Shown here piece after piece: positions 19,985 through 32,103 of a stretch of 64,000 nucleotides of DNA (positions within the stretch are counted from its first letter, which is position 1; each line of letters opens with the position of its first letter). A model generated the notes under the pieces. That model had not been told where the DNA came from and made no database searches. It saw only the letters and a list, made by a program, of their open reading frames with translations. The DNA is from Adiantum capillus-veneris (Eukaryota > Streptophyta > Polypodiopsida > Polypodiales > Pteridaceae): contig CM043942.1 of NCBI GenBank assembly GCA_014529385.2, forward strand, positions 110,542,141 through 110,606,140. The letters run 5' to 3'. The position numbers and the translations under genes were made by a program.

Positions 19985-20666
19985 ACATTCAACAATCCAA
20001 TTAACTTGCCTTGAAAACGCATAGTAAGGTACTAGGCCTTGCCACACACAATAACCCCTCTGTCCATAATAGCATGCCTCAAGGAATCCACAAGTGAGAT
20101 ACATACACCTTCTTAAGGCAAGGCTACTCGTGACCACCCAAGGGATCAAGTTTGTTCCTTGTACGGACCCATTGTTGAGTTCTTGTTGGAGTTCTTGCAA
20201 CTTGTTGATGTGATCCCTCATGGATGATTGCTTGGCATCCAGGGTCCTCAACTGTACCTCAAAGCAATCCGCTTCATCGGAGAAACTCGATGATATAAAG
20301 ATAAAAGGCGATCCCAAATTTGCTTTGGGTCATCAGTCGGATGTGACTAATGATTGATGGTGTACTATAGCTTTGCTCCTGTAGGATCCTTTGGCTTTTG
20401 AAAGTGACTGCTGACAAAACCTCCAAGCTCTTAAGAGTCAAAGACTGCTATCATGGTCGCTTTCCAATTGGCATAGTTCTCGCCATTCAATTGCCGATCC
20501 AAGGGAAAGGTAGGAAGGGTAGGTATTTTGATTGGTTGATCACCTACACCAGAGTAGAATTGGGACCAATCTCCCCACTCCTCGTTGACAAAGGCTTCAT
20601 CATTAACTTCCTTCGTTGTACTTCTTCATCATGGACCGAGTTAACATTAGAATCACTCCTCTCCAT
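19985..20666 (-). pseudogene. Copia element H: gag N-terminal part
   Basis: The minus-strand ATG ending at 20666 opens MERSDSNVNS. A shifted frame then carries the copia gag signature RQLNGENYANWKATMIAVFD, followed by a stop. Further down, DAKQSSMRDHINKLQELQQE matches the gag central helix. Several stops and shifts are present. B separates this piece from the rest of gag at 14073. Confidence 0.75.
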
Positions 20667-20799
20667 TGTGTGAGAGAACTGGGGCATGTGAAAAGCCGAG
20701 GTCAAGGTGGATGAAGGGAAACCTCAAATCAGCCTACAACAGCCGAAATCATCCCCAAATGAGTGAAAGACAACAAACTGTGTAATGGGAGGGCACCGG

Positions 20800-21120
20800 G
20801 CACCACGTGCCAACGGAAAAGAACAGATTGAACAGACTTTAGACGCTTCAAAACAATTGAACTGAAAGATACACGCAGCACACGAGACACGGAGTCGCAG
20901 AGTTCCACCCCAAGAGAGCATTGGCCCTAAACTGTGGCGCCCCTTTTGGTATTTCTTTATATTGCATCAACTCAGTACAACGCCGACAACAGTGCTCTGC
21001 ATCTCCACGCGGAAGCATGCCAAAGAGTGAGCCTTCAACACATATTTAAAGGCCCTTGGCCATCAAAAGCAGTTTACATGAAAGGCTTGGAGTTCAAAAG
21101 CATGCTGCCCAATGAAATTG
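20800..21120 (-). repeat. Family G LTR fragment
   Basis: It matches, in inverse orientation, the segments at 27750-28130 and 30420-30890. Shared landmarks are the CCACCCCAAGAGAGCA block, the CCCTTTTGGTATTTCTTTAT block and the TTTAAAGGCCC TATA-like region. Boundaries are approximate. Confidence 0.6.
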
Positions 21121-21815
21121 CTCCTGAATCAAAAGAAAAGGTGTAACCTGTAGGCGAACGTTTTCTATCTGCCGATTCGAATCACTCCATCCTTGAAGAG
21201 TAATCTTGAACTCTATACCTCTAGCGGTAGAAAAAATATCACAAAGTATTATGATAACCACCTTTGTAGTTATTGCAAGAAAAAATTGAAAGCATTGCAT
21301 ATGCTTATTAGCTAAACTCGTAATCCCACAAACTTGCATCCATTCGTAATTTGAAACATACATGCATTTGGCTCTTTGCATGGGTGCCAGAGGGTAAGTG
21401 CTTCTCTGCATGGATGACTCTTTTAAAACAGGGTGGCCACCAAATAGGCGTTCTAGTCTCTAGACATCCAATGTTTTAGTCATGTTTCCAATGGACTTGG
21501 CCATTCCGAGAACATTCTGGCAGTACCTTGCTGGACCAGAACATGGACAGTTCTTTTTTCGGATAGCTCCAAGCCGGCCAAAACAAAGAAGCATCAACAG
21601 GTATATCAACTTGGTACATCAGTTCCGAGCTGTTATGTGCTGGTATTCAAGGCAGAAATGGCATAAAATGTAGGGGAGTACATGAGGGTTAAATAGAACT
21701 CTACAGACTATGTGTTCAATGCATGTCTATATGGCTGCCGTCTTGGAGAGTACATCAACATGAAAATGACATCCTAGTCAGCTCCATCGTGTGGCAGTGA
21801 CGAAGTGTAGTATGG
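21121..21815. other. No gene recognised
   Basis: The short ORFs here have no recognisable domains. The right end is the outer flank of the LTR at 21816. Confidence 0.4.
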
Positions 21816-22618
21816 TGTAAGGACTCGCATGGTTTTGGCAGGATCAGAGTCCTCCACTACGATCTCTCTTGTATGTGTCTCTGGTGGTCTGAGACTGATG
21901 TCTTTGTCGGAAGTGGCAGCGGAAGGTGAACAGATATGGCTGAAAACAGCGGCACAGGTGTATAACCTCTCGTTATGCGATGGTGGACAACCACCACCTC
22001 CAAATGTGGAACCTATAAGGGCACATGCCTGTTGTGGTGATCTGCAAGGTACGTGCCGCCCAAGAAGGCACGGAAGGAGAGCAATCTGCAATAATGCAAA
22101 GGCAGAGAGAGGGAGGGCGATTCGGCAAAAAAAGGCTAGAGAGAGGAAAACTGCTAGAGAGGGAAACTTCTGTTAGGGAGAGAAAACGTTGGAGAGAGAA
22201 AGACCCAAACTTTGGCTCTATGTAAGTGCACAAGACACATAAGGGGTGGGCAGCCCCCCCTCCCTATATATGGAGCAAGTCCAGTTGCCTGACCTCCCCC
22301 AAAAACCCCATGACTTAGAAAATAGGCCAAAATCTCGGGGAAAAAATATAAAACCCGCCCGTAGGTGAAGCCTAGTGGCACTGGGCTTGGGGATAAAATG
22401 CAGGAGATCTCGGGCCATCGAGAGGCAAACTATATGACACCTCCAGCAGTACAGGGTGGGCAAAACAATGGCGAAACAGGCCGGAAACAACAAAACTACC
22501 TCACATAGGCTAGGTCCATAGCCAGAAAACAGACCACTTCCTACAATCAGCCCTTGACAGATACTGGGGCCCCAAGAGCTCCGCCAGGACTGGCCAGAGA
22601 GGTGACAAACTTTTAACA
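21816..22618 (-). repeat. 3' LTR of copia element I
   Basis: It starts TGTAAGGACT and ends TTTTAACA, about 803 bp. On the minus strand a TATATAGGGAGG box near 22262-22273 precedes a purine-poor leader. A polypurine tract adjoins the edge at 22619. A second LTR was not found, so the length rests on termini and context. Confidence 0.65.
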
Positions 22619-22631
22619 CCCCCTCTCCCTA
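22619..22631 (-). promoter_or_regulatory. Polypurine tract of copia element I
   Basis: The minus strand reads TAGGGAGAGGGGG directly before the LTR start TGTTAAAAG. Confidence 0.7.
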
Positions 22632-22799
22632 GCTGAGGGATTTCACAACTGTGGAGCTGCTAAGTGTCATGTGAAGGAGAAGCTCGTCAATCCCAGGCCT
22701 GGGAAGAAACAAGGCAAGACAAGCCTCCATCTGCTCTCCATGAGAAAAACTATAAATGGCGTCTGCGAGTGTCGACACTAGCTCGCACATCTTGTAGCA

Positions 22800-23760
22800 A
22801 ATCTAACATGTCTGAATCTCGAAGAGGAACCCATATCCACTTGAGTATCTCCACCATCTACATCGTATCAACTGGAGCACTCTGCTGCTCCCCACAAATG
22901 TAACCACTCTTGTGTGGTACACCAATGTAACTCGCCTTACAATATTCTCTGTTGTGTGTAAGTTCAAATATGAAGGAATAGGATCAAGTAAGTACAATTC
23001 ACACACAACTGCACCCCCTTTGACTTCCAAGTCAGAGACTTTATCTAGAATCGACGCCCTTTGAAGTTTGCTCATCAATTAAAACCACCATGCCAAGTTT
23101 GCAAAGCTTATACATTGACAAGACGTGGTACCCAAGACGAGGCACTAAAGAACATGGGAGATCTACATTCCCCCTTTGCCGTCTTGAGTAAGCTCCATAA
23201 TCCCCTCACTGTATACACGAGCCAATGATTTGTCTCAGAATATAATTGCACCTTCATACGGCCGTAGATCATACATAAAATCACGAGAAGCAGTTAAATA
23301 AATGGCCATGTCTTCTGAGGCAATGTTCTTTCCCATCCGAAATATCTCCTGGTGCAATGATTGCATCTTGTTGATGTGAACCCTCATGGAAGTGGCTCGG
23401 CTTGCATCCAGGTTGACAACTACACTTGCAAAGCAACACGCTTCATAGGGGTAACATGCTCATGGATAGACTCCAAATGGTCCCAAATCTGCTTGGCACT
23501 TGTCATTGCCTTCACATGATCCAAAATTTGTGGGGTACAATTCGAGATGAGAAAGGATTGCTCTCGAGGATCGACAGGCTCCCAAAGTGGGACCTCCTTC
23601 GCCGCAGATGGCTTCTCCACCTTCTCAGTCACAAAGAACCCAAGATCATACAAGTCGAATATTGCCATCATCGTCATCCTCCAAGAACTATAGTTGATAC
23701 CATCTAACAGACAATCAACCAGGTATTTTCACTGGTTTTTCAGTGGTCTCCTTCTGATAT
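22800..23760 (-). pseudogene. Copia element I: gag and GAG-pre-integrase remnant
   Basis: On the minus strand the gag start signature GINYSSWRMTMMAIFDLYDL is followed by LISNCTPQILDHVKAMTSAK and QIWDHLESIHEHV (UBN2-type copia gag), then a decayed helix region (23420-23300) with stops. At 23078-22803 lies a piece resembling the pre-integrase region. Integrase, RT and RNase H are missing, so a large internal deletion joins gag to the 3' LTR. Confidence 0.7.
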
Positions 23761-24369
23761 ACCTCCCGCATAGCACCTGACAATGATCGAGAACCACTAC
23801 CATTTGAGTCACCCTCTGACACGCTGATAGGAAATGTATGGTTTCTGGAAGAGGATAGGCTTGGGTACTTGGAAGAAAATGCTCCAAGTCAGCCCGCACC
23901 GAGGGTTACTGTGCTCTCACGCTCTGGTTAGATGTCATCTACACAGGTGAAGAGAATGCTGTGAGTCGAGTCTGTCTAATGTGGTCTCCCAGTCCTTGTC
24001 TGCAGGAAATGCTCTCTATGCCAATACATCTCAAGCAAGAAACAGCCCTACCGTTTTTGATCAGGTGTCATCAATTGACTAGAGGGAGAACTTTATCCTC
24101 TCTACATAGTTTGCATAATGAGGCTGTAGGGGGGGGGGGGGGGGGGCGCGGGGGGCTTGTGTTTGGGAGTGTATATGGATACTCTGTTCTACACCCACAA
24201 TTGGACATTGAGTTGTTAATAGGGATGTCATACATTTTCGGCAGTACTGTGAACAATGAAGTGGATGGCTAACAACACGAAAACGTGCTGTTTCTAAAAA
24301 AGGTGAATCTTGGTCCTTTTGGCATTCTGTCTAGGTTACGTATACTAAAAACTTTTGCTTTTGTTGCAG
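23761..24369. other. No gene recognised; poly-G tract
   Basis: A run of about 20 G lies near 24129-24147. The segment after it (24160-24260) is related to 26390-26520 (both contain GTGTTTGGGAG and TTCTACACCCAC), so it belongs to an unnamed dispersed repeat. Confidence 0.4.
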
Positions 24370-24966
24370 TCTCTTTGGAAGAAGGTTGGGAGTTTTTCAA
24401 ATGCATTTACTCCCATCACTCAACAAAACAACTGTATATGTAAGTGTGTTAAATCATTCTTTTGAAGTATTAATAGCCTGTGTCAATTTTAAGATGAAAA
24501 CACATCCTGAATGCTCAGATTATTCATTGAATATTAAATACCTTCAAAATGCAACAATACCTGCCCACCTCAAGAGAGAAATCCTCGCTCCGCATACGAT
24601 GAAAAGAGCCCCAAGATTTCTGGCTCATCTTTCCTCATTTTATCAGATACATTTGTCCCTCATCCACTAGATATGCATACAGCACATTGAAAGAGTGACT
24701 GGATCTGGTGACATTTCCTGCTGTTGCATGCATTAAAAACAGTCTGGAGCTACCCTGATCAGCCCTTACCGGCGTACCTTCCTAAAAGTGCAGGCCAAGA
24801 GACTAAATACAGGGTTTGCTACGTAGTTGAAAATAACCCTGGGCTTCCTAGCCCTGCTTTTGCTGGGCCTGCTTGTCTGTACGATCAAAGGCCAACCTTC
24901 AAAGCTTCAGATTTTTCCAGTTATGAGAAGCACCTAGAGGAGGAAACCACAGCAGAGGAGGTTTAG
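24370..24966 (+). CDS. Two 3'-terminal exons of an unidentified host gene
   Basis: Exon 24370-24439 is bounded by TTTTGTTGCAG and GTAAGTGTG and reads SLWKKVGSFSNAFTPITQQN, ending in phase 1. Exon 24743-24966 follows an AAAAACAG acceptor, completes the split codon, and reads WSYPDQPLPAYLPKSAGQET, then KYRVCYVVENNPGLPSPAFA and YEKHLEEETTAEEV before a TAG. The intron of 303 bp has GT-AG ends and the phases agree, which is unlikely by chance. I do not recognise the family. No upstream exon was found, so this may be the 3' end of a gene whose earlier intron is filled by transposons, or a stranded fragment. Its strand matches the DUF4097 gene downstream. Confidence 0.45.
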
Positions 24967-25204
24967 ATATTCCGTCTTTTTTTCCTAAAATCTTTGCAAG
25001 CCAGTAAAGATCAACCATGCAAGTACAGTGTTCTTCTTCCCCTGTAATTCCATATTCTGTCCTCGTTATCGTTCAAGGAAAACAGTCCAGAGCTTCCTTG
25101 CCTTCCCCTTGTAGTCCAAGGGAATCCAGCAAGATGCTGGTTGAGAACTTTTTGTCTGCTCAAAATCTCCCACATTTTCCATACGCCAACCAAAGCATTG
25201 CATG

Positions 25205-25660
25205 TCACAAAATGGTGACGTGGCAGCAGACCCCGGGCGCCGACAGGCTGACGTGGCAGGTTGTACGGACTGCCGTACGAATTTTGAGGCGCTTTTCACG
25301 CTGACAATGCTGAGGTGGCCTGCCGTACGGATTTCCTGCTTTTATGCTGGCTGAAGTTTGCTGGCTGATTTTAGCAAGGCTTTTGGGATAAATTGCTTTA
25401 TTTAGAGAAGCTTATAAACTATTGCTTTTGGGGCTCTACTTTTGGGCATCCCTTGTAACAATAAATAAGTGGGCAGGGCCTCACTTCTCAGAGCATCTGG
25501 ACGCAGAGTCTGAGAGTGAGCACCTACCCACTCTCTTGTATTTTGAACACATATTAATACCAAAAAGAAATACCGAAAGGAGCGCCAGTCTTTGTGGCCA
25601 ATATCTCTAGGCACGGAACTACGCCGGGCCGTGAAGACTTAGTTGTGAAGTGTGAACTGT
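25205..25660 (+). repeat. Family G LTR fragment
   Basis: It contains GACGTGGCAG motifs, TTGCTTTTGGGGCTCTACTTTTGGGCA, and the inverse of the CTCCTTTCGGTATTTCTTT block (25560-25590). These are the landmarks shared by the G copies at 27750, 30420 and, inverted, 39890. Confidence 0.5.
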
Positions 25661-27117
25661 TTTGAAGTGAATCTCTGCTGTGTCGCGGTAGAATCTTGAC
25701 TTGGGGTGTCCAAGTTTGTTACATTGCCAGGCATAGCATGCATAATCTCATCCATGATGTGCTTGCCCATGGAAATTTCTTGCATAATTTCACCTATAAA
25801 ATGCAAAGATGGGTGACCGCATCTGGGTAAAAGCTCCCGCTTCGCATCCTATGAAAACAGCCAGGAGCTTCCTAGCCGTGCACGAGTTTGTTTTGAAAAG
25901 GATTGGATTTTGAGAGATTCTCTCCTTTTGCATCTTCTCTATCGCAACTCCAATAAGTAGATAGCTGAGTGCCTTTAAATCGAGGGTGAAACACCGTATC
26001 CACTATCCATAAAAACAAATGTCTTGCCGTTCAAACGACCATCCACCATACTAGTTGACCTAGCACCATTGCACATGAACATTGCACCTTGGATTGCAAA
26101 CATTTCAGTGTCAACTTGTCAGGACGACACCTTGATACCTATGCTCATTGCACCCTCTCACATTGTACAAGAGTTGCACACTAGCCGCCCCCCCAAAAAA
26201 AAAAGAAAAAAAAAAAGAAAAAAGAAAAAAAAAAGACAAACAAAGAAGGAAATATGAATTGGATAATTCCGATTTAATGCTTCTTTTATTGCTAGGCTTC
26301 ATTATGGCTGAGTTTGTCCTTGATCCCCGGAGTCATGACAAAAACTTAGTACGCTGAACTTTGTGTTGATGCGTGCTCATGTGCATGTGCATGTGGTGTG
26401 TGTTGTGTTTGGGAGCATATGCTAGTACCTAGTTCTACACCCACTTTTGGGCATCGGCGACATTAGTGGGGATGTCATGGTATTTAGTCAATACTATGCA
26501 TGATGGAGTTAATGGTTATATTGTCTTGTGGGTGACTTCCATGGGTCTATACCTTGCACTTTCCTTTAAGGGTGAATCTGGGCTTATCTTGGATCCATCT
26601 ATGAATTGGATAAGATCTAGGGTGAACTAGTCCTCTGGCTTGATGAGAACCGTAAGCTCTTTTATAGTGACTTTATGGCTAGAATATTGTATCTCCAATT
26701 TACCATTCAATTTTAGTTCCTCATTCAAAATACTTGCAAGAATGTAAACTTTTTGATGCACATGCTATGCTCTCTCGCTATTGTTCGGTGCACAAAGTTT
26801 GACACATGGGATATACATGCTCTCAGCCACATGATTCTGTTGCGAGATAGCTCCAAATGTGTACAAGATCAAAAGGTTACCAGGTATCATCCCCTAATCT
26901 TACTTCGATTGAAGTAGTGGCATGTCCCCATGGCACACATAACGGATATGCATGCGGCATATGTGGAAATGTCAACTAAGTTCTACCTCTTGTACTCGCT
27001 TCAACACCATACTTATGAGTGTAATGGTTCTTGAACCCCTCGGGCTGGGCCGTACCCATCCGTAAGGTCCAACGTTTTGCTTGTGTTATAACTTATAGTG
27101 TCTCGGCAACGGAACCA
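25661..27117. other. No gene recognised
   Basis: An A-rich tract with G interruptions lies at 26190-26240. 26390-26520 is related to 24160-24260. The short ORFs have no recognisable domains. Confidence 0.4.
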
Positions 27118-28130
27118 TGAAACGGGCCTGTAGCCTTACTAAAGGGCGGTAAACTTTAGCTTTCACCCGTAAAAAGTATTGTCTTACCTTCCGTGTACTT
27201 TATGATAGAAAGAAACTTCACAAATAAACCTGTAACGGGAATTCACCACTTGAAAACAATTCACGACTTGGTAGCTAGAGCGCTCCCAAAAAGACAACGA
27301 CACCTTGTTGGCCCCAAAGGTTGGTGCCCTTTTCGGTATTTCTTTATTCCTATTGCACTTGAGAATACATGTAACCTTCTACAAGCTGTCCCACTTTTAT
27401 CGGGCTGAAATTCCCCTACTCTAACCCAATTTCGTTAGCATAACGGCAGTAGAAGTCTCGACGGACAAAAACCCAAGTAAATGATGATTTCCCATGCACT
27501 TTCAAGCACTTTTATAAACCTGGCAAGAAATTACAGCACTCTGAATTTCCTGTTTTCGGCCTCTAAAATGCACCAAAACATCTCTATGACAATTCCCTAG
27601 CTTCCCCGCAGCTCCTTGGACATTTGGGCATCAAAAGTGATCAAAACCCTAAACCTGCAAAATTACAGGAAGATGTAATTCTCTGTTTTTGGCTCCGATT
27701 TGCGTGCCGATCACTCTTGTGGGTAGCGCTCACACTCCCACACATGTACAAACAGGTGACGTGGCAGTTGTACAGATTTCGGCTTTAGTAGCTTTTAAAC
27801 TAAATGCTTTTGGACCAAATGCTTTTGAGTTGATGCTTTTCATGTAACTGCTTTTGGGCATAGGGCCTCTAAATAAGACCCATCGGCTCTCACTCTGGCA
27901 ATCTACTTTGCAGGAGATGCAGAGCAGAGCCATGGGAGTTGTACCGAGTTGAAGCAATATAAAGAAATACTAAAAGGGGTGTCGGGGTTTGGGGCCAGTG
28001 CTCTCTTGGGGTGGAACTCCGCCACTCCGCATCTCGTGTGTTGTGCATCTCTTTCAGTTCAGTTTGAAATGCTTAAAAAGTTTGTCTCCTCTGTTCTTTT
28101 CCATTGGCACGTTGTCATGCTATGGCACGT
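27118..28130. repeat. Head-to-head pair of family G LTRs
   Basis: 27118-about 27730 is a minus-strand G LTR: it begins TGAAACGGGCCTG on plus, like 31720 and 39702, next to a TGGTTCCGTTG-type primer site. About 27750-28130 is a plus-strand copy in which the GGTATTTCTTTAT block appears inverted (27952-27975). The two share about 50 bp of complementary sequence around this block. The inner junction is not sharply defined. Confidence 0.5.
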
Positions 28131-29312
28131 GCATAATGTGAAAGTAAAAATATCTACCTCACTCTTAATGTTTTTGATGTGTGGGACCAAACGCTACGAT
28201 GTACATAGTGTGTTATATACAAAAAACAGATGCCATGGTTGCAGGCTTGTACATACCTTGTCGGGCAGGCGAGGCCAGGGACGCGGCACCGTTGCATGTT
28301 TTTCCGCATTAAAGCATGCCTAATTTGCTCTAGGAATGTACAAATGTCAAGTGTTTCGAAGTGGCATGCTTGTTTTGCCTAGAGAGTTCAATGCAGGCGA
28401 TCTTGGCAAAAAATAGCAGGTTTTGTGCGCAGGCGTAAAAGACGTGTCCAAAGTGCTTACCAAGTGGGAAAATGAGGTTCAACATGAAATTTGCACCCAA
28501 TGGGATTTTTCCACAAATTTAGGGATTTTTTCGAGGTCGTTTGGGCATTTTACGGACAAAAAGGGGCATTTTTGGAGAAATAATTGGCTAAAAATGGCCA
28601 TAAAATGGTCAAAAATAGCAAAAAATGGCTCAAAATGCCACATCAGCGACGGTGCCATTGTTGCTCAAGCTGAGGGGGAAGTTTTAGAGCCAAGCATATA
28701 AGCAAGGAGATAAAGTGATTCCAATACAGGGTGCTAGTGCAGTCTCGTGTTGCTTTCACTATATGGTTGAGGCTGTGAGGCTTCCAATTAGGGTTTCCCC
28801 TCCTCAAATTACTACTTGGGCTTCTCCAATGAAGTTCTGAAGCTTCCATGAAATGGTCATGATGAAGAATCGGAGCGTCAATTTAGGGTTTTTAACAGGT
28901 TGAATGAGCACTCATCTGTGCAATTGGGAGTGAGGCTATACCTAATCTTCACACACATAAGAGTTTTGAGTTAGTATTGGTTCTTTTTCAAAGTGGAGCT
29001 TTCATGGCTGGAGTTTTGTTCTATTTGAGTGTGTTTTTAACTTCAAATCATCTACGCCTTGCTTGATTTTGCTACAAATCCTCACAGTCAAAGGCTTGGC
29101 GCTTTCCTAGCTGCACTGCGCACTTCTTTTGTTCTATTTGAGTGTGTTTTTAACTTCAAATCATCTACGCCTTGCTTGATTTTGCTACAAATACTCACAG
29201 TCAGAGGCTTGGTGCTTTCCTAGCTGCACTGCGCACTTCTTGACACATTTTTGGTGAATCCGACTCAATTTAAAGCTTCATTGAAGGTCTCAAATTAAAG
29301 CTTTAAAGCTAT
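28131..29312 (+). other. Leader-like DNA before the gag at 29313, with a tandem duplication
   Basis: No coding domain is seen. A 113-bp unit is duplicated at 29018-29130 and 29131-29243 with a few differences. The region could be the leader of the gypsy element whose gag starts at 29313. Confidence 0.4.
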
Positions 29313-29982
29313 GGAGCAACAAGAGCAACAGGGGGTTCCGTTTGATCCAGTCACAATGCAACTGTTTCGAGCTTTTGTGGTGTTTATGCAGCAGCAACAA
29401 GCTGCGGAAAGGAGGGAGCTTTCCTCAACCAAAGCGCTTTAATCTGTGGTGAAGAAAATGGACCAATTTAATGGTAAAGATGTAACAAAGTATCTTTGTG
29501 GATATGTAAAGGAGATATGTGGATATATAAAGAAGATGGAGCTTCATCGAGTGCTCGAAGCAGAGATGGTACAAAGTTTTGAGCTAGCTGTGATTCCCGA
29601 GATCAGAGAGCATGTAAGGGGAATTAGAAGTGAGCATGGGGCAACTTGGGAAGCATTTAAATTAGCCTTAAAAGAAGAGTATTTCATGGAAGACTCCGAA
29701 AGGGTGACAAAGAGGACTTTTTTAGAGTGGGTAGTTAGGCCAAAAGAGTGTCTTTCGCCTACCAAACTGCTAAGGGAATTTGAACGCCGCTATGATCAAA
29801 TTTCAAGGACTAAAAAGGCTACCTTAAACTTAGAGAAGACTGAGCTCTTTACACAAGCCGTAGGTAAAGAGATTCAAGAGAAGTTAGAGCTACTACTTGA
29901 GGATAAGGATGCGGAACAGGGCTTAAAGACTGATTGGAATGAAGTTGAAGATGCAATTTCATTGCTAGCCAAGCGACGATGA
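29313..29982 (+). pseudogene. Gypsy-type gag fragment
   Basis: The frame opens MEQQEQQGVPFDPVTMQLFR and is interrupted by a TAA near 29441. The same frame then continues through MDQFNGKDVTKYLCGYVKEI to LLAKRR and a TGA at 29982. The segment AIPEIREH..., then EHGATWEAFKLALKEEYFME and VRPKECLSPTKLLREFERRY is the helical retrotransposon gag pattern. No zinc knuckle or pol follows. Confidence 0.6.
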
Positions 29983-30390
29983 AGATGCTAGACTTAGACT
30001 TACACCACTCTTTTGCTTCACAGGTCTAGGGCATACTTGTACGGCTAGTATGTCTCTGCACTGGCCACCCATAGTCTCGGTTGCTCCTGGTCTGGCCGCC
30101 CAAGTTTGGGGCCAGCCGCCCACTTTTGTCCGGGCGACCACATATATTTCCATATATCATTTTTCTGTTGGGTCGTGGGGATTTTCATCAAGCCTTGCCC
30201 TACCTCCCCTTGGGGCCAAGGGGTACCCACTTCCACATCTCTCTCATCTCACAGAGATCACACATCTGATTGTATTGGGTCTTCTGCTCATGGTAGTCAT
30301 GGGGGGCTGATCGCCCCCTCTTCACCATATGCAACATTTTCGAATGGGGCCCTAGTGACCCTAGACATTTAAAATAATGCAGGATCCATA
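29983..30390. other. No gene recognised
   Basis: Overlapping ORFs on both strands lack recognisable domains. The stretch may be decayed gag or protease of the same element. Confidence 0.3.
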
Positions 30391-30399
30391 GAAGAGGAT

Positions 30400-30890
30400 G
30401 CCGCAACCAGATGATGACGTGGCAGGCTTGTATGGAAGCCCCACGTTGTGCGTTGACATGCCACGTGGCACTGTATGAAAGCTCTCGTGATTTGAATTGA
30501 CAGGTGACGTGGTAGCTATACGGATTTCCGTGCTGGCAACTTTTGGACTAAACTCTTTTGGACCAAATGCTTTTGACTTGATACTTTTCATGTAACTGCT
30601 TTGGGCCTAGGGCCTTTAAATAAGATCGATGCACTCTCATTCTAGTAGTCTACCCGCGGGAGATGCAGAGCAGAGCCATGGGAGTTGCACTAAGCTGAAC
30701 GATTATAATGAAATATTGCAAGGGGCACCAGGGTTTGGGGCTAGTGCTCTCTTGGGGTGGCACTCCGCTGCTCCGCATCTTATGCATCTCTTTCAGTTCA
30801 TTTATTTTGAAGTGCTTGAAGAGTTCGTCTCCTTCATTCTTTTCCGTTGGCACGTGGTGCCGTCCCGTTACAATTTGCTTGTTGATTAGA
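30400..30890 (+). repeat. Family G LTR fragment
   Basis: It matches 27750-28130 across GACGTGG..., CTTTTGGACCAAATGCTTTT, GGAGATGCAGAGCAGAGCC and GTGCTCTCTTGGGGTGG. Confidence 0.7.
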
Positions 30891-30899
30891 GAAATCAAC

Positions 30900-31700
30900 C
30901 ATACTAAAACTTCCCTGTGGGCTCCCCAAACTGGCCCCGAGTATACTGAAACCCTGATTGTAAGCCGATGTTACCATAGGGGTTTGGCATCAAGCCTTGC
31001 ATACCCCCAAACACTGTTCTTGGCATATATTGCTGATTTCCAAGTGCATAACTAGCCATGCTTTGAAACACAGATCCACCTCCAAAATACCCAAGATTAC
31101 CCTAGGTGGTGGAAATACTTGATGCATAGCTTGGAAGGTAGTTCCCTGGCCATTAAGACCAACACTTGGATGCTCAAGGTGGCTGACTGTACTAGTATAG
31201 CTTGAGAAATTGGTGTCCTAGCCACGTGTTCATGGAGAGAAAGGGTTTGCCTTGGAGCCTCATTGACTTTGCAACATGCGAATGCTCCATATCCTGCTGG
31301 ATCACATTTGGGACTTGTTGATGAGCCTCAACTAGCTCTAGTGGATGAGAAAGTTGCCTTGCCTACTATGACACTGGTGGAACTTGCAGAAACTCCATAA
31401 ACCTGGGATTCTGTATCAACTAAGTAAACACATTCACAGTAGCAACCAACTGTGTCCTCAACACGTCCTCATCTAGTTGCCGAATCATTATCCCTTGAGC
31501 TTGTGGCGCATTCACATCAATAAAAGTTGACAGTGGTGACGGTGAACTTTCACCAACCTCATACATTGAGGAATAGCCCGTGTGTCCTGTGAAGAGGAAC
31601 CCTCTTCTCTCGTGTCATCTGTCATGCCAGCCATAGTCGGATTCCAAGTTCGTGTACCTTTTGTCTTCGCCCAAAACAGAGCAAGGCTCACTGCTTGAGG
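30900..31700 (-). pseudogene. Family G gag remnant
   Basis: Minus-strand translation resembles the gag start of F: a segment containing REEGSSSQ, and further on NAPQAQGIMIRQLDEDVLRT and NVFTQLIQNPRFMEFLQ. The F equivalent reads NVFTQLV.NPKFMDYLQ. Stops and shifts are frequent, and downstream coding is unrecognisable. Confidence 0.55.
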
Positions 31701-31719
31701 AAAAGTCTGGCAACGGAAC

Positions 31720-32046
31720 CATGAAACCGGCCTGTAGCCTTACTAAAGGGCGGTAAACTTTAGCTTTCACCCGTAAAAAATATCGTCTAACCTTCCCTGT
31801 ACTTTTTGACACAAAGAAACTTCACAAGTAAACCTATAACCGGAATTCACCACTTCAAAACAATCCACGACTTGGTAGCTAGAGCGCTCCCAAGTAGACA
31901 ACGACACCCTGTTGGCCCCAAAGGTTGGCGCCTTTTTTGGTATTTGTTTATTCCTGTTGCACTTGAGAATACATGTAAACTTCTACAAGCTGTCCCACTT
32001 TAATTGGGCTGAAATTCCCCTACTCTAGCCCAATTTCATCAGCATA
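31720..32046 (-). repeat. Truncated family G LTR
   Basis: It begins TGAAACCGGCCTG beside the minus-strand primer-like TGGTTCCGTTGCCAG (31705-31719) and matches 27118-27440 and 39702-40010. It is cut at 32046, about 58 bp before the first visible exon of the DUF4097 gene. Confidence 0.65.
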
Positions 32047-32103
32047 ACTGTCAAAGATAATTGGTTGATTTCTGTTTGAGTCCACACTTTTATTTCTGTG
32101 CAG

